The notes: generated from the letters alone by a model not told the origin. A stretch of 64,000 bases of DNA from Chryseobacterium sp. E1 (GCA_019203745.1 CP078104.1:1266501-1330500), one strand, 5' to 3'. Shown: positions 19,554 to 30,600, numbered from the stretch's first letter. Numbers and translations are program-made.

Positions 19554-19661
19554 TACAAACAAATATAAAACACTGAAAATAAACCAATTGAAACGAAACC
19601 TCAGGTTTATATTTTCAGATCATAAATTGACAGTTTTCTACAATTTTTGTACTTTCACCTC

Positions 19662-21503
19662 ATGAAACTGAAAGGCTCATTTTTATACTTTTTATTTTTT
19701 TCTGCACCTTATTTCCTGCTCAGGATGTCTTTACCGATGATCTTAAAAACCGGCTGAACAATGGTCATACTTCTGTGGCCGAAAAATTTAAAATCTACAA
19801 TGAGCTTACAGAATACTACAGGGTAAGTGATCAGTATCCTGCTGCCGGAAAATATGTTCAGCAGCAACTGGAACTGGCCCAAAAAGAGAGGAACTATGCC
19901 GAAGAAGTAAAAGCCCTGGCTCAAAACGGAATTATTAAGCTCAACCAGTCTCAATATGACAAAGTACCTCCTATCATTGATGCTGCCAATGCCATTGTAC
20001 AAAAAACCAACGATAAAACAGCAGCACTGTACGCTACCTATCTGAACATCTACTATAATAATGCTTTGGGCGAATTTGAGCATACCATCAAACTCATTCA
20101 GAAAACGCTTCCACAGGTTGAGAAACTGCCTTCGGAGATTTTGTTGAATGCCAAGCTCAATTACCTTCTCTACGGCATCTATACTGAATGGAATGATGCT
20201 GAAAATGCCACGCTGTATGCCAAAAAAGCAGTAGAGCTGGCTCAAAAATCAGGGAATAAAAATATGCTGAGTTCTGCCTATTCAGCAATGGCAGTCTGTT
20301 ATTATTTTCCGTATGAAAAAACCGGGGATTTAAAGGACCTGAAGCGGGTGATTGAGATGTGTAAAAAAGCAGTTTTGCTTTATCATCAGTTTCGGGACAG
20401 GTTTCTGCCCATGCTCATGCTATGGCTTTATTAAATCTGGCCAATTACAACCTGAGCTATCCGGTCATTACCCCGGAAATACGCAAGGAAATTCAGGAAA
20501 ACACAGCTGAAATCCTCACCCTAACGCAGCATACAACATTAAACCAGGGCATCCAGGCCGGGGCACTTGGAATTTTGAGTAATCTGGCTTCACGGGATAA
20601 AAACGATGCTTTATCTGAGCAATATCTTCTGAAAGCAGAACAAATTCTGCTTACCCAGAAACCGGTCTATTATCATGTGATGATCAACGTTGTTCAGGAT
20701 CTGGCACAGCTGTATGCAAAGCAAAACAACTACCGGAAAGCATTTGAATATCAGTCAAAAGTAACAGACTACAGTAATAAGCTGTTTGACGAAGGGCAGG
20801 CAGAAACGGCAAAAGACTGGAAGCCCAGTTTCAGTCACAGCGGAAAGAATCCGAACTCAGGGCGCTTACAGAAAAAACAGCCAGCCTGAAAAAGAGAAAC
20901 TTCTTTATATAGGTTTAGGGATTATCGGCTTGATCGGAGCTTTCTTTATGTTCCGCTCCTATCATTTTAAATTGCGATACTCTATAGAAAGGGAAAAAAG
21001 CTTGATACTGAAAAGCATGATGCTGAAATGCAGATTAAACTTCAGAGGGAAGAACAGGCCAGATTAAAAGCAGAACAGGAATTGCTTACCCTACAACAGC
21101 AAAAGCTCCAGAGTGAGGTTTTAGCCAGCCAGCTCCATATCCAGCATAAAAATGAAGTGCTTCAGCAGCTTCAGACCAGGCTTTCTGATACTGATATCAA
21201 TATACAACATGTTGTAAAGGGGAAAACCGGATAGATAACGATTTTGAAAAGATCAGATTTACCATACAGGAGCTGCATCCGGATTTTTTTAAAAACATCA
21301 ACGAAAGAGCCAAACAAAAACTTACGGCCCTGGATCTGAAATACTGTGCCTACATCTATCTTGGCATGGATACCAAACAGATTGCTCATCTCCTGAATGT
21401 AGAACCCAAAAGTGTAAGAATGACCAAGTACCGTCTGAAGAAAAATTCGGACTGGATGAAAATACAGCGCTTGAGTCTTTTTCCAGGGGTATTTTCAGAG
21501 TAA
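19662..21503 (+). CDS. TPR-repeat membrane protein with C-terminal HTH (regulator; frameshifted)
   Basis: About 610 residues when repaired. A signal-like N-terminus (MKLKGSFLYFLFF, then AQDVFTDDLK) is followed by tetratricopeptide-type helical repeats, one membrane helix (LLYIGLGIIGLIGAFFMF), a coiled-coil stretch rich in Glu/Gln/Leu, and a LuxR-like HTH at the end (DTKQIAHLLNVEPKSVRMTK). This is the common Bacteroidetes layout of a periplasmic TPR sensor joined through one helix to a cytosolic DNA-binding domain. Breaks are near 19690, 20400, 20815, 20900, 21015, 21225 and 21440. The exact stop (21501-21503 used) is uncertain because of the last break. It is the gene upstream of the RiPP cluster and a candidate regulator of it. 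Confidence 0.7.
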
Positions 21504-22089
21504 ATATTACGTATTTTCACAAAACAATTCAACAGTACTTTTATAATTTCTTTGCATTATTTTGTATTAAAATATTGCATTACAATTGCATATTTATTGG
21601 TTTTTTACCGGAGCTCTTCATTTTTTACCAACCCGTTATTTGCGGTTTTTTTGTACAAGCTAAGGTATAATTTCAGAACCTCATCATATACCGATACATA
21701 TCAAATCCGAGAATAACATTTGTACAAACAGTAAATTTTTAATACTGTATTGCGTTAATTTGATATTCTGTTATTTCCGGTTAATATCCATTTATACTAT
21801 TAAAAGGATTCTTATTTTTTTATAATATTTTCTCTGCACATTGCCGTCAATGTGTACACCATTCTATATAAAAATCACTGAAAAACATTGCAAAAAATTT
21901 ACACATACAAATCAATTTTATCACTATTACGGGATCTAAATATTTATAGTTTTATCACATCAACGTTGATGAACAGATTCTTCATGTTAGATTGTATGTG
22001 TACAGTACAGGATAAATGTGAGAATTATTTGTACCCAATGTCAGGGGTTGTATGGCACAAGTGATCTATTAAATTAAAAAAATCTCAAA
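21504..22089 (+). promoter_or_regulatory. Long AT-rich leader region upstream of the RiPP precursor
   Basis: 586 bases without a supportable ORF. GTAC-centred short palindromes recur (TTTGTACAAG at 21651, TTGTACAAAC near 21720, GTGTACACC near 21852, GTGTACAGTAC near 22001, TTGTACCC near 22030). A single long regulatory region for the strongly built precursor gene is plausible; no specific site is proven. Confidence 0.3.
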
Positions 22090-22287
22090 ATGAAAAAATT
22101 AAATGGTATGAAGAGCAGCTTCTCTTCCGAAAACAAAAAATTACAAAGAAAAGACTTAAAATCAATTTTAGGTGGTGATGGTTATAAATACGTAGAAACT
22201 GACTGTGGATCTACGTGCTATGATAAAGAGACCTGGAAAGACGGAGTTCATCTCAGTACTTTAAAAATAGATACCAGCATTAATTAA
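22090..22287 (+). CDS. Double-glycine-leader RiPP precursor peptide (grasp-with-spasm cluster)
   Basis: A 65-residue peptide. Residues 1-29 form a charged leader ending in LQRKDLKSILGG, the double-glycine cleavage motif of Bacteroidetes bacteriocin-like precursors. The 36-residue core (from Asp30) has CGSTC (Cys39, Cys43), and Thr/Ser at 37, 41, 42, 48, 56, 57, 62 and 63 interleaved with Asp/Glu at 36, 38, 45, 47, 51 and 61. These are possible partners for ATP-grasp ester or amide cross-links. A hairpin follows at 22302, and the putative modification enzymes lie downstream at 24359 and 25490. The product and its activity are unknown. Confidence 0.75.
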   Translation: MKKLNGMKSSFSSENKKLQRKDLKSILGGDGYKYVETDCGSTCYDKETWKDGVHLSTLKIDTSIN

Positions 22288-22301
22288 CAGTGGTAATACA
22301 G

Positions 22302-22330
22302 ATAGAGGGTATATCCCTCTATTTCTTCTT
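22302..22330 (+). terminator. Hairpin after the precursor gene (terminator or attenuator)
   Basis: ATAGAGGG and CCCTCTAT flank TATAT, followed by TTCTTCTT. It begins 15 bases after the precursor stop and before the first lipoprotein gene. A weak terminator here would let the precursor be made in excess over the enzymes. Confidence 0.6.
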
Positions 22331-22403
22331 ATTATCAATTCTGGCATCTAAATTTTTTAAGAACCTGCAAAAAATTAAACAGATTATATTCCTTAAACAG
22401 TTC

Positions 22404-23281
22404 ATGAAACAATATACTTATTATATCCTATTATTTATTTTGATTTCTTTCTTATCATGTAAAAACCGGGAAGTGAATTACATTACTTATTACAACAAAG
22501 TAAATGAAATTGACAGTATATACAGAATGGCTGATAAACCTGAAAAAGCTATTAAAAATTCAAAAAACTGTTTCAGAAGTATGAACCTAAAAACCAAGAG
22601 CTCACTGAAGAATATAAAACATATATTAAGCTTGCAGATCAATACCATAAAAACTTTGGAGGAAAAAAAAGCCTATTCAAGCTTATTACACTGATAGCTC
22701 CCTATGGTAATGAATATAAAAAACTTTATCCGTTTTGCAAGAAATATGGGATAGACAGTTTGGAAGTCGACCAAAAAGTAACGGACTGGAAAAAGAACCT
22801 GGATAAAAGACTTGTAGACTCCTTTAGTATTGCTATGATCCGTGACCAGGAAGGAAGGCCTGAAAATATATCCCTTATATACAAGAACATTGAAAAAAAT
22901 GTTGATCTTTTCTTATGGACATTTGAACATTATGGATTTCCTGACGGACAAAAAATAGGTAGATTAGGAAACGATGATGTTTTCATCGCCATGCCTACAT
23001 TGCTAAGCCATATGATTGGCTCAAAAAAATATCCTGAATTCAGAAAAAAATTATTTGAATATGTGAAATCAGGCCATTGTTCTCCTCAAGAATATGCCTT
23101 AATGTCTGATACATATGATTATTATAGAAATACTGCTGTACGATACAGCTTACGGAATAATGATAAAGATTCTGTTCGGATTAACCGTAACCGAAAAAGT
23201 ATTGGACTACCCAGTATAAAACATTCATCTAAAATCAGAAAAGATAAAATGAAGAAAAATGATTCTTATTCTTTCTACTAA
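22404..23281 (+). CDS. DUF6624-like lipoprotein 1 of the RiPP cluster (one frameshift)
   Basis: About 292 residues. ATG at 22404 gives a lipoprotein signal (MKQYTYYILLFILISFLSC, Cys19). Right after the lipid anchor comes a segment nearly identical in the next gene (ITYYNKVNEIDSIYR). A break near 22560 is bridged by one A (KKFKKLFQKYEPKNQEL). The C-terminal half resembles DUF6624: FEHYGFPDGQKIG, LLSHMIGSKKYPEFRKKLF, SGHCSPQEYALMSD and INRNRKSIGLPSIKH. DUF6624 has no known activity. A membrane-anchored periplasmic or outer-membrane protein inside a peptide-modification cluster could be an immunity, receptor or export aid; this is inference. Confidence 0.7.
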
Positions 23282-23444
23282 CCTGAAAACAACAATTGTA
23301 GCCCGCTTGATTTTATAAAATAGAAACCTTAGAGATACTTCAGTTGATATATAGTATAACCATAAGATTGATTATTGCCTCAATAGAATATCAGACTGAC
23401 TATTTAATGAGAGTAAAGCCTACAAAACCACTTGCAAGATTATT

Positions 23445-24381
23445 ATGAAATATTATAATATAAAAACACAAAATAAAGACATTAATTCAGCATATATAAT
23501 TGGTCTGATTCTTTGCTTATTTCTTTCCGCCTGCAAAAATCGAAATTATATTTCATACTATAACAAGGTAAACGAAATTGACAGTATTTACCGTGTCACC
23601 CATCAAACCGACGAAGCTATAAAGCAGTACCGAAAATTATTCCGAAAATACAAACCCCAAAACCAGGACCGGAGAGATGAATATGAAAATTATATAAGAC
23701 TTGCAGATCAGCACAATAAAAATTTCGGTGGAAAAAAAAGTCTCTACAGGCTTATTCCCTTAATTGCACCTAACTGGAGGTATAAAAAGAAGATACCAGC
23801 TTTATACAGCTCTACAAAAAATATGGGATTGGCAAGCAGGAAATGGAAGTGAAGGTTGAAGAATGGAAAAAGGGCTTAACCAAAAACTGATAGATTCCTT
23901 TACCGTTGCATTTCAACGTGATCAAAGCAGCCGCAAAGAAGGAAATTACCAGAATGTCATTAAAAATGATAAAAAGAATGCCGAACTTCTGAAATGGATG
24001 TTTGAGAATTACGGGTTCCCAGGTTTACAAAAAATAGGTTTATGGAATGATGATTTATTGATGCCTTCAGGACCAATATTGCTTCATATGGCTGATTATG
24101 AAGAGTATCATGAATATTTTAAAACCAAAATATTAGAGTATGTAAAATCCGGTGATTGCCCTCCCCGTGATTACGCCGCAATGATAGACAGAAATAATTC
24201 CCATCATAAACTACCTTACACCTATGCAGTTTATCAGGGATATGAAAACATAAAAGACTCAGCAACCGTGAACCGTAACCGCAAAAGTATAGGGCTGCCA
24301 AGCCTAAAACACGCTCAATGGATCACTAAGGATTTCTTCAAAAAAATAAAAAGAAAAATTGATACTTATCATTTCACATAA
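23445..24381 (+). CDS. DUF6624-like lipoprotein 2, paralogue of 22404 (frameshifted)
   Basis: About 312 residues. The start MKYYNIKTQNKDINSAYIIG has a longer N-terminus before the hydrophobic helix and lipobox (LCLFLSAC). It shares ISYYNKVNEIDSIYR, NFGGKKSL, MFENYGFPGLQKIG, YVKSGDCPPRDYAAMIDR and VNRNRKSIGLPSLKH with the upstream gene, so the two are a tandem duplication that has diverged. Breaks near 23790 and 23868 separate the halves. The end overlaps the TTG start of the ATP-grasp gene by 23 bases, placing it firmly in the same transcript. Function unknown, as for its paralogue. Confidence 0.7.
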
Positions 24382-25260
24382 TAACGAAATAACTACTACA
24401 GAAGTCATTAAATGGCTGCTAAAATTAGGAAAAAGCTTTATCCGGGTACATGAAGATGAAATTTTTGATATTAAGATCAAAGAAAAACGGATTTATATAG
24501 AGAGCCGGAGGAATCGTTTTTTTATTGATGAAATTACCAGTGTATGGTATAGAAGAGGTGGTTTGAAATTCAACCGTCTTCATTATAAAAATGATGCCAT
24601 TAACCTTAATATGAATGAATACCAACATTGGCTGGAAGATTATATAATAAAAGTTTTAGAATCAAAAAAACATATCAACAAGCAAAGCAACAGTGATATT
24701 AATAAGCTTCTTGTACTTGAAGCGGCACAAAAGACCGGGTTGGATATTCCGGCATATTTTCTTGCTGACACCACAGATGATGTTATTTTAAATAAAACGA
24801 TCATTAAAACCATTGGTGGAAATCCCCGAATGGAAGGCATACTCAAAGATTCCAGCGGTATGATGTATACAACGGTTATTCAGGAAAATGAAGATGAAGA
24901 TTTTTTCATTACTTTCTTTCAGGAAAAGATTGAAAAAGATTATGAAATAAGAAGCTTTTATCTCAATGGCAAAGTTTGGTCCATGGCTATTTTTTCACAA
25001 AATGACGATCAGACCAAAGTTGATTTCAGGAAATACAATGATAAAAAACCCAACAGAAAAGTATCGTATCGTCTGCCAAAAAATATTGAGCAAAAAATAC
25101 ATCTGCTCATGCAGTCTTTAGACCTTAATTCCGGTTCTCTTGATTTCATTAAGAGCGACAGTAAATATTATTTTTAGAAGTAAATCCTGTGGGCCAGTTT
25201 CTGGGAATGTCTGTCCTGTGTAATTATTTATTGGAAAAAGAAATAGCAGAATATTTATGA
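24359..25260 (+). CDS. gwsG: ATP-grasp peptide maturase, grasp-with-spasm system (one frameshift)
   Basis: About 300 residues, a RimK-like ATP-grasp ligase of the kind that installs omega-ester or omega-amide bonds in graspetide precursors. It starts MILIISHNNEITTTEVIKWL (TTG at 24359; no ATG fits), with YRRGGLKF in the N-terminal domain, the ATP-binding KTIGGNPRMEG region, EIRSFYLNGKVWSMAIFSQ, DFRKYN and a C-terminal Mg-binding stretch LDFIKSD ... YYFLEVNPVGQF. A T missing near 25174 splits FLEVNP from the body; the end is TGA at 25258-25260. It overlaps the upstream lipoprotein by 23 bases and the next short frame by an ATGA. ATP is hydrolysed to activate an Asp/Glu side chain of the precursor core. 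Confidence 0.85.
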
Positions 25261-25436
25261 AAAAGATTTTACCAACAAGGAAAAGCACAAGCTCCCCTCA
25301 CCTTTAAATATATTGACGTTGTAAAAAGTAAAAGCCGTGAGAAAAAAATTTTAGCATCACGATTCCTTGCGAAAAATACCATACGGATTCCTATGCAAAA
25401 CTTAATCCTTACAAATGTCTGACAAGATTAGTATGA
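25257..25436 (+). CDS. Hidden small gene between ATP-grasp and SPASM genes (frameshifted, tentative)
   Basis: ATG at 25257 overlaps the ATP-grasp stop (ATGA). The raw frame closes early, but adding one A in each of three A runs gives a continuous basic protein of 60 residues with stop at 25434-25436. Pieces are FTNKEKHKLPSPLKYIDVVK, SKSREKKNFSITIPCEKYHT and DSYAKLNPYKCLTRLV. Composition and two Cys look like coding sequence. It could be a second substrate or an accessory peptide. I do not recognise it; the reconstruction needs three corrections, so confidence is modest. Confidence 0.4.
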
Positions 25437-25489
25437 AATATCTTAATACATCTGTTTATGCTAGTATTCCACAAAATTTATATTAAAAC

Positions 25490-26581
25490 ATGAACTATTT
25501 TAATCTATTCAGCAATATTATTATCACAAAAGGAGCCGGCAGAATACTCATTTCAGATCTGCAGAGAAATGTTTCGGAATTATATCCCCTGGAATTGTAT
25601 GACATTATAGTTGAGATGAAAAATCATTCCGTTGAAGACATTCTGAAAGGTTATGATAAAACATCCAGGCCGATCGTTCATGAATATATTAATCTTCTGC
25701 TGGAAAAAGAGTACGGATTTATCACAGAGAATAATTGGGACAGAAACTTTCCTCCTCTCTCCTATGATTACTATGAACCTGTAACCATAGCGAATCTCTT
25801 TATCGAAATGGAAGATATTGAGGTAATAAAAAAATAAGATCATCAGCAGAAAACCTTGGAATCAGACATCTGGTTATTTACAGTTTGAAAACCTTAACAC
25901 TGAAGGATTTTATAGAAATTGACAGTACTTTTACAAACTCAGTCTTATCCGGAATAGAAATATTTTCTCCGTTCCATCATGAGATTGACCAGTCTTTTAT
26001 ACAGGTTCTCCATCAGGAGACAGAACGAATTTACAGCATTGTTTTCTACGATTGTAAGAAGCCTCCTTTCAAAGCTAAAGATGAATACAGATTTACAGTA
26101 CAGTTTGTGGAAGAAGATCTCAAAATATCTGCCTGTGGAAAAGTGGACATGAAATATTTCAATACCAATATTCCTAAAGTATTGGAATCAATCAATCACA
26201 ATTCCTGCCTGTATAAAAAGATGGGTATCGATAAAAACGGGAATATTAAAAACTGCCCGCTGATGTCCGAAAATTTCGGAAATATTCACCAAAACAGTCT
26301 TGAGCAGATCTTAGAGCAGGGCAGTTTCAAAAATACTGGAACCTTACCAAAGACCAGATTGAGGGATGCAAAGACTGTGAATTCCGATATATCTGTACCG
26401 ACTGCAGGGCTTATACGGAAAAGAACAGCTTCAATAAAGCAGGCCTTGATACTTCAAAACCTTTAAAATGCGGCTATAATCCTTATACCTGCGAATGGCA
26501 AAACTGGGCTGAAAATCCTTTAAAACAAAAAGCAATTCACTATTACCATCTGCAGGAGCTCAAAAGAGCTGCTATGGAATA
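25490..26581 (+). CDS. gwsS: SPASM-domain peptide maturase, grasp-with-spasm system (frameshifted)
   Basis: About 364 residues. The N-terminal 115 residues (MNYFNLFSNIIITKGAGRIL ... RNFPPLSYDYYEP) contain no Cys. After a break near 25830 comes a middle domain, then a SPASM-type cysteine region: NSCLYKKMGIDKNGNIKNCP, ENFGNIHQNSLEQIL and, after a break near 26330, EGCKDCEFRYICTDCRAYTE and LKCGYNPYTCEW. I see no CxxxCxxC radical-SAM motif anywhere, matching the peculiar grasp-with-spasm type. SPASM domains bind auxiliary 4Fe-4S clusters and precursor peptides. The N-terminal part may bind the leader, which is inference. It ends the cluster; the next gene is convergent. Confidence 0.82.
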
Positions 26582-26962
26582 AATCTTATCTGAAAACTTC
26601 CATTTCGGAATGATTGCCAACATCCCGAAACCTGTGAACAGGAAAAGATTGGTAACATCCGTATACAGGAATGTAGACAGGTAATAATTGTGCATAAAGA
26701 AATGCAGTACCAAAAGTGCCGGAAACATAAAAATCCCGACTTTTTTATAGAAGAACATCAGCACAAGGCCTATCACCATCAGTACATCAATGGAAAAGAT
26801 GATATAGAAATACCATCTGGGAATATCAAGGTATTCATGCTGCAAATATTCATCCACATCAATTCCCAGTCCCATTATGGTAAACAACATCAAGGCTGCA
26901 AATGCCAGTACAAATCCCCATCCTTTCTTCGGATCCTCGTCAAAATAACTGTATTCTTCCAT
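26543..26962 (-). CDS. Hypothetical four-helix membrane protein
   Basis: A frame of 139 residues (MEEYSYFDEDPKKGWGFVLA). An acidic N-terminus is followed by about four hydrophobic helices (FVLAFAALMLFTIMG, YFYIIFSIDVLMVIGLVLMF, FMFPALLVLHFFMHNYYLS, LFLFTGFGMLAIIP). It overlaps the SPASM gene's 3' end by 39 bases. Adding one T in a TTT run makes it stop at about 26583 (IIPKWKFFR), which removes the overlap, so the annotated tail is probably an artefact. Function unknown. It lies downstream of the Lrp gene with about 70 bases between. Confidence 0.6.
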   Translation of the reverse strand: MEEYSYFDEDPKKGWGFVLAFAALMLFTIMGLGIDVDEYLQHEYLDIPRWYFYIIFSIDVLMVIGLVLMFFYKKVGIFMFPALLVLHFFMHNYYLSTFLYTDVTNLFLFTGFGMLAIIPKWKFSDKIYSIAALLSSCRW

Positions 26963-27031
26963 ACCTGCAAAAATAAAGAACTTATGAGAGATTTCATAAG
27001 TTCTTTTATAATTATTCGTTTAAAATTTGAA

Positions 27032-27502
27032 TTAAATAGAGATCGCGTTGATCAGTCTATTTTTGTCACTCAGGAATTCTTCCATAGAAATCATACTCTC
27101 AGTTCTCATCACATCCTGAATGTCGTCGATCTGATAAATGATTCTTTTAGCATCATCTGTATTCTTCGCTCTTACTTTACAGAAAATATTATATTTTCCG
27201 GAAATAACGCTCGCTTCAATTACGTTAGGAATAGTTGACAATTCTTTCAGTACTTCCTGAGTACGGTTTGATTTTGTCAAAAGGATTCCTATGAAAGCTG
27301 TAAAGTGGTAATCCAGCTTGCCATAATCGATGTTAAGAGATGATCCCAAAATAATACCTGCATCTTCCATCTTTTTCACTCTTACGTGAATTGTTCCAGC
27401 AGAAACATCCATCTGCTTTGCAATTTCAGTAAAAGGCATTCTTGTGTTTTCTACTAAGAAATCAAGAATCTTCTTGTCTATTTCGTCCAGTTGATAGTTC
27501 AT
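27032..27502 (-). CDS. Lrp/AsnC family transcriptional regulator
   Basis: An intact 156-residue Lrp-type regulator. The N-terminal HTH is clear (LDEIDKKILDFLVENTRMPF ... TEIAKQMDVSAGTIHVRVKK). The C-terminal ligand-binding RAM domain contains YHFTAFIGILLTKS and the loop SGKYNIFCKVRAKNTDDAKR. Such proteins form octamers that bind DNA and often sense amino acids. It is conserved across Flavobacteriia, in a single-gene setting upstream of a membrane protein. ATG at 27502 fits the family start. Targets cannot be read from the sequence. Confidence 0.9.
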   Translation of the reverse strand: MNYQLDEIDKKILDFLVENTRMPFTEIAKQMDVSAGTIHVRVKKMEDAGIILGSSLNIDYGKLDYHFTAFIGILLTKSNRTQEVLKELSTIPNVIEASVISGKYNIFCKVRAKNTDDAKRIIYQIDDIQDVMRTESMISMEEFLSDKNRLINAISI

Positions 27503-27637
27503 ATTAGTTAAATTACAATTTCTTTAAAAAATCTATGTATTTTTTGCAAATTTACGAAAAATAATTTAACTAAAAAAATATATATCAAATATTAACAATA
27601 ATTAACACAGATGATAAAAATCATTAAAATATTCTAA

Positions 27638-30600
27638 TTATTTGCCTTTTGATTTTATAGAATCTGTTTTTATTTCACCTTTTACTTCCGAAGGTTTTTT
27701 ATCTTTTTCTTCTTTTTAAACAAAGAATTGAAGCTTTTACTCCATACTGCCCCTACTCCATAGGCCTGATTAGCAGAACCGTTAGTACTGGCCAGTCCCA
27801 TCCCTATATTGGTAGGTTTGGAATAACCACGGATGACAAGCGTACCGTCATTTTTTTAGAAAGGTCATATTCAATAGAACCTTCCCTGAAAGATAATTGT
27901 TTTGGGCTCCTTCCGTCTTCGATAACGGGATTCCCAGACCAGTCTTGATATTGACTCTCGGTGAAAGGGCAACACTTACCCCGGCATTGGCTCTGTCCCC
28001 GATGCTGGCATTCTGGTCCCCTTTTACATAGTTAAGGTCAATCTGAAACTCATTACTCATCGTATTAAGTACTGATCCCAGCTGTTTCAGAAGCATATTA
28101 TATCCGGAAGATTCTGCTACATTTCCTACATTCACATCTACACCTCCTGTATTGGATACATTGAAGGTACTCAGCAACAAAACGGAACCGAACTGAAGTA
28201 CTTTTTCCCCTTCCTGGCTCATTTTGGCGGCAAGTGTTTCTCTTACCTGGCTGGAAACGTCCAGTGCTGTTACATTAAGGTCAATCTTAGGATCTACCAA
28301 CGACTGGGAAATGTGCGCCTGCAGCAAGATACTGATAGGCTGAAGTTTACTCAGACTCAGATATTCCCCAACATTGGAAACCATCCTCACATAATTGGCA
28401 TTGATATCCAGGGAAGGCTTCATCGCATCACCATCCCATCGGATGCTACTGTTTCTTTCTATCTGGAACGTCTTATTAAGAATAGCTTTGGAAACAAATG
28501 TTCCGTTATCTACCTTATACGTTCCGCTCATTGCAATATTCCCTGTCTGTTCATGTGGAATTTCAAAGGATCTGCAGAACCTTTCACGGTAATATTTCCT
28601 ACATCATCTCCTACCAGTACATTCACAGTGGTTCCTTTATCAACACTCAGACTGAAGTCGACATTCATATTGGCTCCTGTCTTTTTCTTATCTTCCAACG
28701 TTACCAAACCGTCTTTTCCTTCTTTCAGGAACCTCAGCATTTTAAATTCTTCAACATTCGAGGTGGAACTTGAATTAAAAGTAAAGGTGCTTCCATTCAG
28801 GGCCTTCATATTAGGTGTGGTGATACTCAGCCCGGAAACAGGTCCGTCCACATACAGATCTCCTTGTCCGTAAACACGCCCCCAGAACAGATCATAGTCT
28901 TTCTGTGTGGTATTCAGCATCAATAGATTATCTGCTCTCATTACCAGAGATACTCCCATGGATGAAAGTGTTTCAAATTGAATCGCACCGGAAACATTCC
29001 TTTGGAATTCGATCTTCCGTCATGCACTTCAATATTGTTAAGGATAGCAAGACCTTTGGTCAACTGAATTACAGTATCATCAAATGAATAATCTACCCCA
29101 GTAAATAGAAGTTTTAATCCAAAATCTTTTAAAGCAATATCACCGCTGTAATCAAGATTCTTAAGTTTACCATTGATTTTAAGATCACCGGTTGCCTTTC
29201 CTCTCAGGTTTCCGAAGACAGACTGCACAAACTGCTGGGTGAATGCCAGATCAAAATCACGCATTTCAGCTGTAAGATCAATATCCGGTGAAGCAGTATT
29301 ATTGTTAACAGTACCTGTTAAATTCAAACTGTTGTTTCCAAGAGCACCTGCCGAATGTACTTTCACATCAATATCATAGACATTCAGAGAGAATCCGTTG
29401 GTAGCCGAAATAGAAATATCTCCCATATCGTTACCATTCATCTTAATATCATCAATGGTAAGGTCCACCAGTGGCTGTAAAGTGTTTTTATCCATTTTGA
29501 TCTTTACAGTACCGTTGGCAAGTCCTTTTATATCCATACCGTTACCTCCGGACTGCATTTCCAGAAGTTTTTCTATTGAAAAATCATTGATATCAGCGTC
29601 TACATAAAAATCTTTGGCCGATTTAAACTGTGCTTCTTTGATAAATAAGGCACTTTTATCAGAATAAACCCGAAGGTTCCTGATATCAAAATCCCCGGTC
29701 TGCCTTCTATAGGTAATGGAATGGTTGAGTTCAGGACTGGTATCTATTGCCCAGGTCACTTCATTGAACTTCACTTCTGTAGGTTCAAATCTGAAGACAT
29801 AGTCTCCCGCAGCATCGGTAGACTGATCTACATTGATGGCATATTCCTTAAGCTTTTCATTAATTTCGTCATCAGGGCTTCCATGCTTAAATACAGTGGC
29901 AAGATGAAGTGTATTTCCGTTTTCATTATTCCCTTTCAGCTCAAAATCCTTGATGATATTTTTGTTGTACTCCAGTCTGTTGATTCTTGCATACAACTGC
30001 TGGTCAAGATTAGCCGTATTGATCCTAACCTTCACACTGTCTACCATGGCACTGTCCCGGTTCAGGTTTTTCCTGTCATTGATTTTATATTCCGGATTGG
30101 AAGCTGCCAAAGCCTTGTCTGCATCAGTAATTTCCTCTTCCTTGGTCATAATATATTTCAAAGAAGTGGCATCAAGATTCAGGATCAGGTTATTGGAGTT
30201 CCCGTCATATTCTCCTTCTACAAGAGCCCCGTTAGGCAATTTCAGGTCCGGTAAGAAATAGTTGACCAATCCCTGACGGACATCAAAGTTCAGCGCAAAA
30301 TTCTGTCCACGGTATAATTTTCTCGGCGTGGCCCCACCAATATTTTGCCTACACCATTTTCTACCATTCCTAAAAGGTCGGCAAGATTATATTTTCCGGA
30401 AATTTTCCCGGTAGCTGCTCCCGGCGCATCAACATCAATGACCCGTCCTCCTGCTTCAACAAATGTCCTCAGCTTCGCATTGGGAATATCATATTTCTGG
30501 GTTGCCGTAGCAAAATGAAGGTTATTGGCATTCACATCCAGCGTAAGATCATTAATGGATGACATTGACATCTTACCGTCAACCTGTCCGCTTACAATCT

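Noticed and set aside
25490..26581. Radical-SAM enzyme
   Set aside because: No CxxxCxxC motif in any frame of the reconstructed gene; only SPASM-type cysteines are present.
28313..28873. Plus-strand ORFs across the tamB region
   Set aside because: Antisense shadows of the long tamB gene; the minus-strand reading is a recognisable protein.
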